Made by a program: the position numbers and the translations under genes
In this document: one piece after another, positions 41,709 through 52,374 of the stretch
Position numbering within the stretch: the first letter of the stretch is position 1
Layout: each line of letters opens with the position of its first letter
The notes under the pieces: generated by a model
Databases searched by the model: none
What the model was told of the DNA's origin: nothing
Seen by the model: the letters and a program-made list of their open reading frames with translations, nothing else
Assembly: GCA_003254885.1 (NCBI GenBank)
Contig: QANT01000396.1
Location: forward strand, 38,140 to 102,139
DNA length: 64,000 nt
Source: Purshia tridentata
Taxonomy: Eukaryota > Streptophyta > Magnoliopsida > Rosales > Rosaceae
Direction of reading: 5' to 3'

Positions 41709-42010
41709 AAAACACTATTTAGGAGAACTTGTCTTAAAAGTTAGGGGTATTAGTGATTTTTTCCTCTTTATTGGGTAAACGGGGTGCATGATTGGAAAAA
41801 AACTTTCCACCGGTGTATATATCATAGGTGTTTGTTTTGTATTACTTGATTTGATATGTGATAAGACAAACATAATAAATATATATATACTCGTGGGCCA
41901 ATAAAAAACACTATTTAAAAAGACATTTCTTATAATTAGTGATTTCTTTCCTCCTTAGGGGGTGTCTGATCGGAGGGAACTTTCCACCCGTATACATACA
42001 GAAGTGATAA
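41709..42010 (+). repeat. Diverged direct repeat, two copies of about 100-120 bp
   Basis: Both copies start AAAACACTATTT (about 41709 and 41905), share a stretch reading TTAGTGATTT(T/C)TTTCCTC, and then ACTTTCCACC(G/C)GT followed by a TATA-like run. They are about 195 bases apart and clearly diverged, so this is an old local duplication or a repeat-family fragment. Confidence 0.7.
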
Positions 42011-42637
42011 ATACAATAAAATTTTACTTCCTGAACTGGCACGTGAGGATTTTGGGATTGGTGAGTTGGGCGTAAAGAAAGTTAAACCGAGATCCATGAT
42101 AAGTTGGCGTGCAACGTTACCTGGACGGCACGTGAGTCAACTACTTCCCATAATGGCATTTAATGGTCCCTTGACTCGAGAAAACGCCATTACTAGAAAT
42201 TAACAGTCAACTTAGATGCATTTGGCGATACGATGCCGTTGTGTTCATTGATCCACGAATTATAGTTTCTTATCTTTTTGGGCGTATTAGACGAAAGAGC
42301 TCTAAGAAGGTGGAACCCAGCAATACCAATTTAATTACTTGGGAGTTGAAACCACCGTAGTATTATAGTGAGGGATGAGCATGAAACATATGTGTCAAAA
42401 TCATACCTAATTTAATCGAATTGTGTATCTGAATTTAATTTTAGATTTTTTTATTCTTCCGTTTGACTTTGATGCTTCATGCTTTCACTTAATACAATCC
42501 TGAAAAAGTTAATCCAAGGAATAAACAAGCTGAAAAGAAACAAAAAAAATTCCAGGCTTTTTCCAGCTTCATGTCGATGGGGTAGACCCACCTAACAAAT
42601 ATTTGGAGTATCAGCCACTCCGATAAATTTATTTCTA

Positions 42638-42683
42638 AACAAACATGTACATTTTTTTTTTGTGGATCTGAACAAACATGGAC
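42638..42683 (-). repeat. Poly(T) insertion footprint between 13-bp direct repeats
   Basis: AACAAACATG(T/G)AC occurs at 42638-42650 and 42671-42683, with 12 of 13 bases identical. The 20-base insert is a run of T followed by GTGGATCTG, i.e. an A-tailed insert on the minus strand ending ...GATCCACAAAA. Confidence 0.5.
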
Positions 42684-45066
42684 TTTGATTCCCAGTTATT
42701 AGCTCATTTAAAGCTTCTCATTTTTTATTTTTTCTTGCATTAAACTGCTTTTTGCAAAAGAAATCATGGTAGATTATTGGTTTGTTAAAGGTAGAACAGG
42801 CATTAAACAAAAATATGAGGAATCCTGAATTAAAAATGGCACAAGCTGCTAAGCCATAGTCCATAGACCATGGATGAAGTTTTTAAAGATTCTCGTGGAA
42901 GGATTTCTCTTTCTAAATGCTGTGAAGTCTGGAAAGAAAGCTGTAGGGTTCTAGTATTGGTTGTTGGGCTTGTGCACCTGTATTTATAATTACTACCTGC
43001 GACAAGATTGAACCGGACAGAAAAAAAATAAAAATAAAAACAAAACATGTAGTATCTGTATTCATAACTCATAACTAGTACAGTTGGTAATGACCAAATT
43101 TGACCGCCAATGCCTAACTGACACGTGTTGAACTTGTCTCATTGACATGACGTGGCTTGACATAGTTAGCATTTAGCGTTGGACGGTCTTATCATATATC
43201 ATTATACACTTTATACCGACACGGTGAGACCACCTACTCATAAAAAATGAGTAATTACTAATTATTAATACACAACATGAAGTGAGTATTTAATATATTT
43301 AGAATATAAAGTAACGTTATATCAATGTATTGAGAATGTAACATTTATCACTTGAGTCTTTCGCTACATCAGAATACGTAATGTTTTGAATTATTCTATT
43401 CTTCAAAATACTTATTGGACAATGTATGTTTATTATTAAAATTGTTTATTTTTAAGGTTATTTATTAAAAATTATATCTGTAATAAATCAATCTAAATCT
43501 TATTCCATAGTATTATGACGTGATAAGACTATCTCACTCAAATTTTTATCCTCAGCTAATACACGATTTGTTTGAGTTGAATATCCAAATAAAGCTATCT
43601 TAGAAAAAAAAAAATGGAGCCTTGTTAATTGAAGTTCGTACAATGCATTCCCGAGTGAAGGTCCCATTTCAATATCTTAAGGTAATAGATAATAGATAAT
43701 TTGGTGGATGCTAGCTGTTGCTATCTGTGCCGGAGCAGGCATGAACGTTTCCTGGTTTTGGTGTTGACGTTTCTATACGTTAAATTGCAAATTTGATTCT
43801 TCTTTCTTGTTTGTTAAAATGGATCTCTCAGCTCGGGTTTGGATTCACAGCTGCAACATAAGAGGGGGGGAGGGGTGGTCCCTGCCAAGTCACGTACACC
43901 CCATACGAGCCTATTTGTTATATCAAACATTTATAGTTGCATTATGGAGAAACTGGTCTGAAATAGAAAGGGGAAAATGAAAACTAAAAGGGGAAAGAAT
44001 ATCTAGGAGACTATAAAAAGTTAATTTTTTGGGTAGGCTGCCTTTATCAACCGATTTCTTGGATTACATTTAAATAGAAATTAAATTTTATTTGTAGGGG
44101 GAGGGAGAGATTGAATTTAAAAACCTCTTTCAAGAAGAGAAATAATCATTAGTTAGTCTCAGTTAATGAAATTTATATATGTTACTTTGGAAAGGAAGAA
44201 AAAGGAGGATATGGATTATTAGAATAGAGAAAGATGTGTATAATAGAAGTCATAGTAATAATTTAGATAATCATAATATGAGTAAAACACTAATTAAGTT
44301 AGGTATGAATAGTAATATTTAACATTTGTTCTTAATATATACTTTTTGGATGTCGTTTTCAATACAATTTATAATCGAACCTTTTAAGTAATTGAATTTA
44401 TAATTTGAGGAGGTGACATGCAAGTTGGGACAATGAATTTAAAATAAGGGCTTAAGTTTTATTGTCACTCTCGTGGTGTATTGAATAATATACTTTCTTC
44501 ACCGCATGGATTACTCCTCCGCATACCATTAGCAAATATAAAACACTAAAAAGCATAAATTATTATAAGAATGATTTTATTTTTAAAATATTAAATTTAT
44601 TATATGAAAACCAAATCATCTTTGTTAGGTGAGGAGTGAGTGGACAAAATGTCGAGATCTTTAAAACGAGTTTCTCCTCCTATCCACCATCACCAGAAAG
44701 TTGTTATTCTTTTTGTTTCTATCTCTTTATTTATTTCCCTCTTCCTTAATCATTAAGACAATCAATTTTATTAATCATTTCAACCAAAGAGGCAGTAACT
44801 CTAGCCAAAAAAAAACCCAGAGGACCTTATTGCAATTGTCGAAACTACACCACATCCATCATCTATGAGACTATGACAATTCTTGGACTCTGTCTAGTAG
44901 ACTGTGCACACACAGTGTGTAATTGTATAAATGGCAAAATATCGTACACCATTAAAATGTGGGACAACTACGTAAGCTAAACGCCAACATCAAACATCTT
45001 ACACAAAGTCACAAACACAGTGAAACCCAGACTCCCACACGTCTGCCTAAGAGAAAACCTTGTTGT

Positions 45067-45097
45067 GCCACGTGGCAAGTCGTTTCCGTTACGTGGG
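45067..45097 (+). promoter_or_regulatory. Palindromic G-box/ABRE plus a second ACGTGG core
   Basis: GCCACGTGGC (45067-45076) is a perfect palindromic G-box, followed at 45090-45097 by TACGTGGG, a second ABRE-type core. They lie about 300 bases upstream of the DUF1336 ATG. G-boxes are bound by bZIP and bHLH factors; two ABRE-type cores close together are typical of ABA-responsive promoters. Confidence 0.6.
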
Positions 45098-45279
45098 TCC
45101 CTCCTTCACACCCTTCACCACCGGCCGCTATAATAATAAGATGCCTTTGGCCCTTTGGCTTTGGCTGCCTCACCAACAACGACTGCCGTCACTCACTGCC
45201 TCTCCCTCTTCCTTGTATGTGACTACAAATCATAAAGCTCTCCCTTTCGCTTTGCTTTCACAAAACACAAACAAAACTC

Positions 45280-45283
<4 letters not shown>

Positions 45284-45324
<41 letters not shown>
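45284..45324. repeat. (CT)n microsatellite in the DUF1336 gene leader
   Basis: About twenty uninterrupted CT units ending in a short GT run, 50-90 bases upstream of the ATG at 45377. Confidence 0.9.
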
Positions 45325-45331
<7 letters not shown>

Positions 45332-45334
45332 ATT

Positions 45335-45358
45335 ATGTTGAGAATGGTTGATCTCTGA
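45335..45358 (+). promoter_or_regulatory. Seven-codon upstream ORF in the leader
   Basis: ATG at 45335 opens a frame encoding MLRMVDL and stops with TGA at 45356-45358, 18 bases before the main ATG at 45377. If the leader starts upstream of the CT tract, this uORF would be scanned first and could lower translation. Confidence 0.5.
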
Positions 45359-45376
45359 CCGAGTGAGAGAGAGGGT

Positions 45377-48300
45377 ATGGGCGCGTGCGTGTCCACACCC
45401 GACGGGTGCGTTGGGGGGCGGCTGAGTTCGTCCAAGAAGAAGACGCGGAAGAGGAGGAGGGAAGGGACCAAGAGATGGGAATCCTCCCGGGCTCGGTTGC
45501 CGGAGGTGCCTGAGGGATCACCGGACAGGTTTCATAGGTCTCCCCCACCTGATCGCTCCTCCTTCAACAACCCAACTTTCCAAGGTCCCCCTTTTTTTTT
45601 TCCTCTCTTTCTCTAGAGTCGTCTGTTTGGTGGAATTTTTAAAGTTGATGAAATGTTGCGGAGTTCTGAATTTGTTTGCTCTTTTGTAATTTAGTTCTGG
45701 GATTGAATTGTTTGATGGATTTTTTGGTGGTTTTTTTATTTACTGGAATTTTAGCTTTCTTGATAATTAAAAGAATGGAAATGATTAAGATGAGAACCTC
45801 ACCGCTAGGATTGAATCATTGAACAGTTAACCAAAGCTCAACTTTTTAATTTTCTTTGAGCTCCAATTGATCAATTTAAGCTTTGTCTTGGTTCTGGATA
45901 GGTTTAGTCTCTAATGGATCCGTTCAGTTCTTTCTAATGACTAAAAAGGTTGGAACACACTAAACTTTCGGGGCTGTTGAAAGCTGTGGACATCAGCGTG
46001 ATACTTCTTCTTCTTTCTTTTGTTTAAATTTTTTTTCCTCAAGAATGTTTATCTGCAGCTTATAGAATTGTCTATACTCTGAAATGCATGACTCTTTGTA
46101 ATGTATTTCTTCAGTTACCCTGATGTTATTTATTGTTAGCTCTAACAATAGGGTTCTTCTCCTGATGATGAGCTCAAAATATTTATCGAAAATCTTTTTT
46201 GGTTTATTAAATGCAGTTTACTTTGATGCCTGTTTTGTTACCAAACTTGTGTTGTCTTTGTCTTTTATTACTAATAACTTGTCGGAACACAATTTCTCTG
46301 ACAAACTAGTTTTACATGTTACTGTAATTTTTCTTATGGCCAGAAAGTATTGAAGATGCATGGTTTGATCCGGTTGCAGTATTGGAATCCGACTGTGATG
46401 AAGATTATCAAAGCGTTCAGGATGGTAAAATTTTGCAGATGACTACTTTTAGTCGCATATGTACTTTTTTTTTTTCTTTCTGATTAGACATTTTTACATT
46501 TGAATTATTAAAACTCTTAATATTTGCAGAGATGTTATCTCTAAATGGCTTTGAACGTGTATCCGTATCAAGTAATTCGTCTGTGAAAGATGCCAATTGT
46601 GGAGACTATAATATTAATGACCTGCATGCCTCTTCCACTGATCAGATGCAAAAACTAGGGGATTCATCAAAAGAAAATTCTGCAAACAACTCTGTCACTG
46701 TGATTGTCCAAACAAGCAATATTCAAATCATGAGTTCTAATGACGTTGATTCCCATACTAAATGTGATGGTCATTTAACAACTGAAGCAACTCAACCTGT
46801 ATTCCTCGATGAAATCTCCTCCTCTGTGGATGAAAATTCTGCCAAGGAGGAAGGAATATTGGATAATTGTGGGATACTACCAAGCAACTGTCTGCCCTGT
46901 CTTGCTTCAACTGTTCCCTCAGCTGAAAAGAGAAGGTCACTAAGTCCTAGTCCACCAAGTGCAAGGAAAAAGGCTGCCTTAAAACTTCCCTTCAAATGGA
47001 AAGAAGGACATGCTAATGCAAGTTTGTGTAAGAACAAGAACCAACTTTAGATGTTAATTATATTTTATATGCAAATGATAAACATGTACAGGATCCATAT
47101 CTTTGTCATCATTATTATCTGCAGTATGCATTTTTATTACTCTTTAGCCTCAGTCTTGCTCTTTTATCTTTTTTTTTTTTCTCTGCATATTAGCTCATTA
47201 GTCTAGTCTAAACGTATCTCATTGTAATGCCCTAACTTATTCTTTTCATGTATGATTCCAGTTTCTTCAAAGATGGTTCTGCAAAGACCAATAGCAGGTT
47301 CCCAAGTTCCTTTTTGCCCTATAGAAAAGAAAATGCTCGATTCTTGGTCACAGATTGAGCCAAGTACTTTCAAAATTCGGGGAGTGAATTATTTTAGGTA
47401 AGACTCTGAAGTTTATGCACTCACATATGCACATTCATATAGGACTATGGGCATAAATTCAGATTTTACACAAGCATTCTGAAACATTTTTTAAGTTCAA
47501 ATTATTTAACCAAAAAATGTATCAATTGTAAAATAGTGACCATAAATGGCATCCATTAACATATAAACATTTAAATTTATTTTTTTAAGAATATAAATAT
47601 ATTAAAAATTTGAGATTCACCTATCTGGATCTCTGGTTGCCAGAGCTGTTTTTCCACTAGGCCATTCACTTGTAAATTGATCTTCTTTAATGCAGGGACA
47701 AGAGAAAGGAATTTGCTTCCAACTATGCTGCATATTATCCGTTTGGTCTTGACGTATTTTTGTCTCAGCGTAAAATAAATCATATAGCTCGCTTTGTGGA
47801 ACTCCCTGTTGTTAGTTCTTCTGGAAATCTGCCCACTATTCTTGTTGTAAATGTACAGGTAATTGATCTCTCTCTCTCTCTCTCTCCCTCTCTCCCCCTT
47901 TGTTATGCTGGACACGTTTGTCATTAATGTTGTACCTCCTTTGAATCCAAGACTTATGTGGGTTGGGTAATTCTTACCAAAAAAAAAAAAAAGCGGGTTG
48001 GGTACTTGGTCTACATATCATCTGGTTAGTTGATGAGATGTTCAAATGGCTTTGCTTTCTAGAAATGTGTAACTTATTCAGATATTCTGATACTGTCTTT
48101 TTCTTGGATTATACCAGATACCATTGTATCCTGCTGCAATTTTCCAGGGTGAGACTGATGGAGAAGGAATGAATTTTGTTTTGTACTTTAAGCTTTCTGA
48201 CACATACTCTAAGGAACTTCCACCACATTTCCAAGAAAGTATCAGAGTAAGACGAAGCCTTTTGAAGTTTGCATTGCAAGTATTATGATTTCATACGGAA

Positions 48301-49040
48301 CTATTTCATAAATATTATTTCATCAATGACAATTCTGGGGCAGTCATCCCAGAATAATGCACAATATTTTTATTAATTCATGTACATGCTTTTCCAAAGC
48401 AGAGGTTAATTGATGATGAAGTTGAAAAGGTCAAAGGTTTTCCTGTGGATACGATTGTACCCTTTCGAGAAAGGTTGAAAATATTGGGACGTGTTGTTAA
48501 TGTGGAAGATCTTCACTTGAGTGCTGCAGAGCGTAAGCTTATGCAGGCTTACAATGAAAAACCTGTTCTTTCACGTCCTCAACATGAATTTTACATGGTG
48601 AGATAATAGATGGAGTAAGAGAAAGTCCAACATGTTAGATTTATAAGGCTTCTTATATTTTCCTGTTCCTGCTAACCATGTTGGAATTTATCAGGGAGAA
48701 AACTACCTTGAGATTGATTTGGATATGCACAGATTTAGTTATATCTCTAGGAAAGGGTTTGAAGCGTTCCTAGATAGACTAAAGATCTGCGTCTTGGATG
48801 TTGGCCTCACAATTCAGGTGATTTTGTCCTCCTTTAACAAGTTAAATTGGGTTCTGTAATTCACTATTCTGTTTTTCATGCTGGCTTGTAAAGCTGTTTA
48901 TGTACAACTCATATTTGCATTTTTTAAAACAGGGGAGCAAACCCGAAGAGTTGCCGGAGCAGATCTTATGCTGCATACGATTAAATGGAATTGACTACAT
49001 GAACTACCACCAACTGGGGTTGAACCAGGATCTCATTTGA
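45377..49040 (+). CDS. DUF1336 (EDR2 C-terminal domain) protein, putatively N-myristoylated
   Basis: Exons: 45377-45584, 46344-46424, 46530-47027, 47262-47397, 47696-47858, 48118-48246, 48403-48597, 48695-48817 and 48933-49040, all GT-AG, giving 546 residues. The N-terminus [10 protein letters not shown] fits N-myristoylation at Gly2 with possible palmitoylation of Cys4, followed by a very basic patch, so plasma-membrane anchoring is likely. Residues about 70-260 are acidic, Ser/Asn-rich and probably disordered ([20 protein letters not shown] is conserved in this family). The DUF1336 domain spans roughly 290-530 ([59 protein letters not shown]). It resembles the short DUF1336 proteins related to EDR2, which lack the PH and START domains of EDR2 itself. 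The biochemical role is unknown. Confidence 0.94.
47868..47897. repeat. (CT)n microsatellite at the start of DUF1336 gene intron 5
   Basis: Begins about ten bases inside the intron that starts at 47859, with one CCCT interruption. Confidence 0.85.
47958..48004 (+). repeat. Poly(A) insertion footprint between 12-bp direct repeats (DUF1336 gene intron 5)
   Basis: G(T/C)GGGTTGGGTA occurs at 47958-47969 and 47993-48004. The 23-base insert between them is ATTCTTACC followed by a run of A. Its head resembles the CTTGGCC-A(n) insert at 6440, suggesting a related element end. Confidence 0.5.
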
Positions 49041-49650
49041 CCCTGTAAGTGATGGAACAATGTAAATCTTAAAATTAATCATTTAATAAAGAAAAAGTTC
49101 AAGATAAAATTGTGTCATGTTGTGTGTAGCTATAGAATCTCTCATAATCTCCAATGAATGGAGGCGGCGAGCGTGTCATCCCAAGTTGGCTAAGTTTTCA
49201 GGAGGTAAACAATTATCATAGCCATATCTTCCAATTCTCCTAACAAATGCTTAAGAAATAGTTGGCTTGGTATTAAATTAAAAATCTGATCAGTAAGCTC
49301 TAACCACTTAGCACGCACTTGTTTAAGCCTTGCCCACGTAAAAAGTAGCTTCAACTATATATACCGACTTTGCATGAGCTGGGCCTTAAGACACCAATCA
49401 CATCTTCTACAAGTAAAGGCCCAATGCCCTGGGCCCATTTGTCTTCCTCGATGAGCAAGGAATCCTAACTAAAACTTGACGAATTTAAATCCCAACTGAA
49501 CTAGAAAACCAGCTTAACTTATATATACAAACCCTACTGCGTAGACTCATTACTGTAAACCCTAGTTAATTTCAATTCCAAGTTTCCAACAAGTGTTGCT
49601 CAAGCCCCAATAATTAATTTTGTTCTTCTTGGATCTTGTTCAAGAAGTAC
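49041..49650. other. 3' UTR of the DUF1336 gene and promoter of the small gene
   Basis: The first part is AT-rich transcript end. The second part, from about 49380, has three TGGGCC/GGCCCA motifs and a TATA box pointing at the small ORF that starts at 49651. Confidence 0.6.
49380..49528 (+). promoter_or_regulatory. Promoter of the small gene: three TGGGCC-type motifs and a TATA box
   Basis: TGGGCC at 49380-49385, GGCCCA at 49418-49423, TGGGCCCA at 49430-49437, then TTATATATAC at about 49519-49528. The spacing, motifs about 80-140 bases before the TATA and an ATG about 125 bases after it, is that of a normal plant promoter. Confidence 0.6.
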
Positions 49651-50112
49651 ATGTCCATGGATGCTAATCACGGCAGAGAAGTCGTGGATGACTACACTAA
49701 CTGCCACACATGGCTGATAGGAGTAATTCAACCCAAAAACAGCGAGTTGGTATGCCCCAAGTTGTTGTTGGATATCAAGGCCAATATTGTAGCTCTGCCC
49801 CACAAGGATTATTTGGAGGACTACGAGATTATGTTTGAAGATGAAAACTATTGCGTGAATTGTTACGAGGACCACCTTGAACTTGACCTGCCCATCATGG
49901 ATATGGGCAATGCCACGTCATCATGGGCTGCCATATTCGACAAGCTTTCTAGCTTTGATGTTCCGCCCCAGGCTCATCAATCCATAGCGGATTCAATATT
50001 GGGCGATACCTTTGCCATAGCAAGAGACCCTAGACATATTGTTGGCGGCCACAAGGTTCTGCATATGGAGGCCATGATTCATGTTTTTATTGTCGACTCC
50101 ATCGTTGATTAA
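49651..50112 (+). CDS. Small intronless protein of unknown family
   Basis: Uninterrupted frame of 153 residues starting MSMDANHGREVV and ending FIVDSIVD. I recognise no family. It is acidic, with a Cys-containing stretch (EDENYCVNCYEDHLELD at about residues 68-84) too small for a standard zinc finger, and a histidine-bearing C-terminal part. There is no signal peptide and no membrane span. ATG 49651 is the first ATG after the predicted transcription start, and a second follows two codons later. A TATA box and three TGGGCC-type motifs precede it, which supports a real transcribed gene over a chance frame. It could be a lineage-restricted gene or a retrocopy of a spliced gene elsewhere. Confidence 0.6.
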   Translation: MSMDANHGREVVDDYTNCHTWLIGVIQPKNSELVCPKLLLDIKANIVALPHKDYLEDYEIMFEDENYCVNCYEDHLELDLPIMDMGNATSSWAAIFDKLSSFDVPPQAHQSIADSILGDTFAIARDPRHIVGGHKVLHMEAMIHVFIVDSIVD

Positions 50113-50433
50113 GAAGTTGGGGAAGGGCGAGAATCGAAGTCTCACAGACGTGTTCGGTTTGTATGAAGGAGCAGGAGCTTGTGGTTGCTGATTTAATGAA
50201 TCAAATTGATGTACGAATTAGTTTGATATTGAGTAGTAAACTGGCACGTTCTTCAAATTAATTTGTTATTTTGGTATATATATATGGATACATGAATTTG
50301 AACTCTTTAAATTGACCTGGATGCATGTCTGAAAAAGGTAAATATTTATATTCCCAACAAAGGTTTTATAAATCAAAGGTTAGGATTAAACGGCTTGAGT
50401 TTTGGAACATATCTATCAACCATCATATTCATA
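50113..50433. other. Intergenic between convergent small gene and secreted LRR gene
   Basis: AT-rich, with a short (TA) run at about 50274-50285. Only the 3' ends of the two converging genes are expected here. Confidence 0.6.
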
Positions 50434-52374
50434 TCATGTACGCTTACAGGGAGTGAGGGGCTTTCCACATAAGCCTTTGTTTCCTGAGTAAGAGCTCTCA
50501 GGAAAGTCACTCAGGGGTTTACCCACTGGAATTTCCCCCACCAGAAGATTATCTGATAAATCTAATTTCTTCAGCTTTCTCAACTTCAAAAACCCATTTG
50601 GAATTTTACCGGAAAAGTAGTTTTTCTGCAACTTAAGCGTCTCTAACATGCTCAAATTTGCCAATACCTCTGGCAAGTTGAAACCCAACTTGTTGGAACT
50701 CAAATCCAAGCTTTGCAGTGACTTCAATCTCTCTATGCCTGTTGGCAATCTACCTTGCAAAATGTTGTTTGATAAGTTGAGAAACTGAATGCCACATTGT
50801 GCTCCTACGCCAACTTGGTCGATTCCACTTGAGAAGCTGTTATCAGAAAGATCAAGATATGTTAGTGATCCATCTGGGAACATCTGTCCTATCTCGAAAA
50901 CTCGACTTATTGAGCCCTCTAGCTTGTTTTTATGGAGATCAAGCACACCCAAGTTAGCCAAGTTTGTAATCGAGTCGGGGATCTTTGAAACAAGTGAATT
51001 CCTGGATAGGTTTAACAAGTAGAGCTGAGTAAGGCTTCCAAGCCATGCTGGAATAGTCCCAGTAACATTGTTGGCTGATAAGTCTAGTTCTTGTATTGGA
51101 CTTGGAGTTGTACGCAACAACTCTGGAATTTTGCCTTGAATCCCACATCCTGCCATGTAGATCTGAGAAAGAGAAGGTAGTTCTGCCAGCCATGTTGGGA
51201 TGGAGGAGAGGCTTAAACGGTTGAATGACAGATCGAGTGTTTGAATGTTTTGGAGGGAAGACATCTCGGAAGGCAGTGGTCCATGAATCAAATTATGAGA
51301 GATGTTCAAGAATATAAGCTGAGAGAGTTGACCAATTGATTTTGGTAGTTGGCCAGAAAATTGGTTGCCATTAAGGTATAGCTCTCTCAAAGCTGATAAT
51401 TTGCCCAAACTAGAAGGAACGTCTCCCTCAAGCTTGTTATTTGCTAGGGAAACTCTTTGGAGGGAGATCAGATCACCAAATGTTGGTGGTATCTTCCCAG
51501 TAAGATGATTAGTATGCAGTCTTAAAAGCCTAAGAGAAGACATTTGAGCAGAGCCTGATGGAAATGGAATTGGTCCCTCAAGATAATTAGTGTCCAAGCA
51601 CAGAACTGAAATGGCAAGTAGATTAGCTAGTGAAGGTGGAATAACCCCAACCAAGAGATTGCTTGAAAGATCAAGCTCTTCCAAGACCTGCAACTGACCA
51701 ATTCTCTGTGGTATGTGACCAGTTAAAGAATTGTCATGAAGATCCAAATGTACCAAACTTGTCAAATTTGTGAATGAATTGGGTATGCTACCCAAAAACC
51801 GATTTGAATATAGAAGTAGCCTATTTAGATTTCTAAGGCTCCCCAAGCTTGATGGGAGTGACCCAGAAAATTTATTCTCATGCAGTACAAGTTCTTCAAG
51901 GTTTGACAGCTTACCAATGCTTTCTGGTATTGGTCCACTAAGTTTGTTGCCAAAGAGAAGGAGCTTTCTGAGTCTTGGGAGGTGAAAACCAATGAATGTT
52001 GGAATTGTTCCAGCAAGACCAGTGAGCCCACCAAGATCTAGGACTTCCAGAGAGGCTAGGAGGGTTATTGAAGCAGATAACAAGCCTTCCATTTGGGCTT
52101 GGAAGGGAGAATCTTGTGTTGAAATGAATCCTGATAGATTGATCTCTGTCACCCTGCCAGTCCTATAATCACAAGAAATGCCTTCCCACTTGCAACAACT
52201 GCCACCAACCCACTCTGCTAACCTGCCAGAAGTGTCAACGTGAATTCCAGATTTGAAACTGGTCAGACCTTTCAGGTCACTGGGATTGCATGCTTCATTG
52301 GTACTTCTTTTTCCCTCTACAAATGTTAAGAAAGTGATGATGAGCACAACCCATAACAACAAGTCACACGCCAT
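50434..52374 (-). CDS. Secreted leucine-rich repeat protein (no membrane anchor or kinase)
   Basis: Single-exon gene of 646 residues. A signal peptide covers about residues 1-21. The LRRNT cap has paired cysteines (SCCKWEGISCD). About twenty plant-type extracellular LRRs follow (LxxLxxLxLxxNxLxGxIP, e.g. LEELDLSSNLLVGVIP). The C-terminal cap GNKGLCGKPLTPCKRT has two cysteines, and the protein then stops with no transmembrane helix, GPI signal or kinase. It is therefore likely an apoplastic or cell-wall LRR protein of the FLOR1/PGIP-like style, though about twice the length of PGIPs. It may act as a co-receptor or inhibitor; no ligand can be inferred. ATG 52374 is the first in-frame start before the signal peptide, and a TATA-like TATTTATC lies about 35-40 bases upstream. 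Confidence 0.92.
   Translation of the reverse strand: MACDLLLWVVLIITFLTFVEGKRSTNEACNPSDLKGLTSFKSGIHVDTSGRLAEWVGGSCCKWEGISCDYRTGRVTEINLSGFISTQDSPFQAQMEGLLSASITLLASLEVLDLGGLTGLAGTIPTFIGFHLPRLRKLLLFGNKLSGPIPESIGKLSNLEELVLHENKFSGSLPSSLGSLRNLNRLLLYSNRFLGSIPNSFTNLTSLVHLDLHDNSLTGHIPQRIGQLQVLEELDLSSNLLVGVIPPSLANLLAISVLCLDTNYLEGPIPFPSGSAQMSSLRLLRLHTNHLTGKIPPTFGDLISLQRVSLANNKLEGDVPSSLGKLSALRELYLNGNQFSGQLPKSIGQLSQLIFLNISHNLIHGPLPSEMSSLQNIQTLDLSFNRLSLSSIPTWLAELPSLSQIYMAGCGIQGKIPELLRTTPSPIQELDLSANNVTGTIPAWLGSLTQLYLLNLSRNSLVSKIPDSITNLANLGVLDLHKNKLEGSISRVFEIGQMFPDGSLTYLDLSDNSFSSGIDQVGVGAQCGIQFLNLSNNILQGRLPTGIERLKSLQSLDLSSNKLGFNLPEVLANLSMLETLKLQKNYFSGKIPNGFLKLRKLKKLDLSDNLLVGEIPVGKPLSDFPESSYSGNKGLCGKPLTPCKRT

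Larger units (their letters stand above)
40932..45376. other. Intergenic between coiled-coil and DUF1336 genes
   Basis: Mostly AT-rich. It holds a diverged direct repeat at 41709-42010, a retroposon footprint at 42638-42683, and at the right end the DUF1336 promoter and leader (G-box, CT repeat, small uORF). No other gene is supportable. Confidence 0.55.

Noticed and set aside
44800-44825. A-run after TAGCC as a sixth poly(A) insertion footprint
   Set aside because: No flanking direct repeat longer than about five bases.
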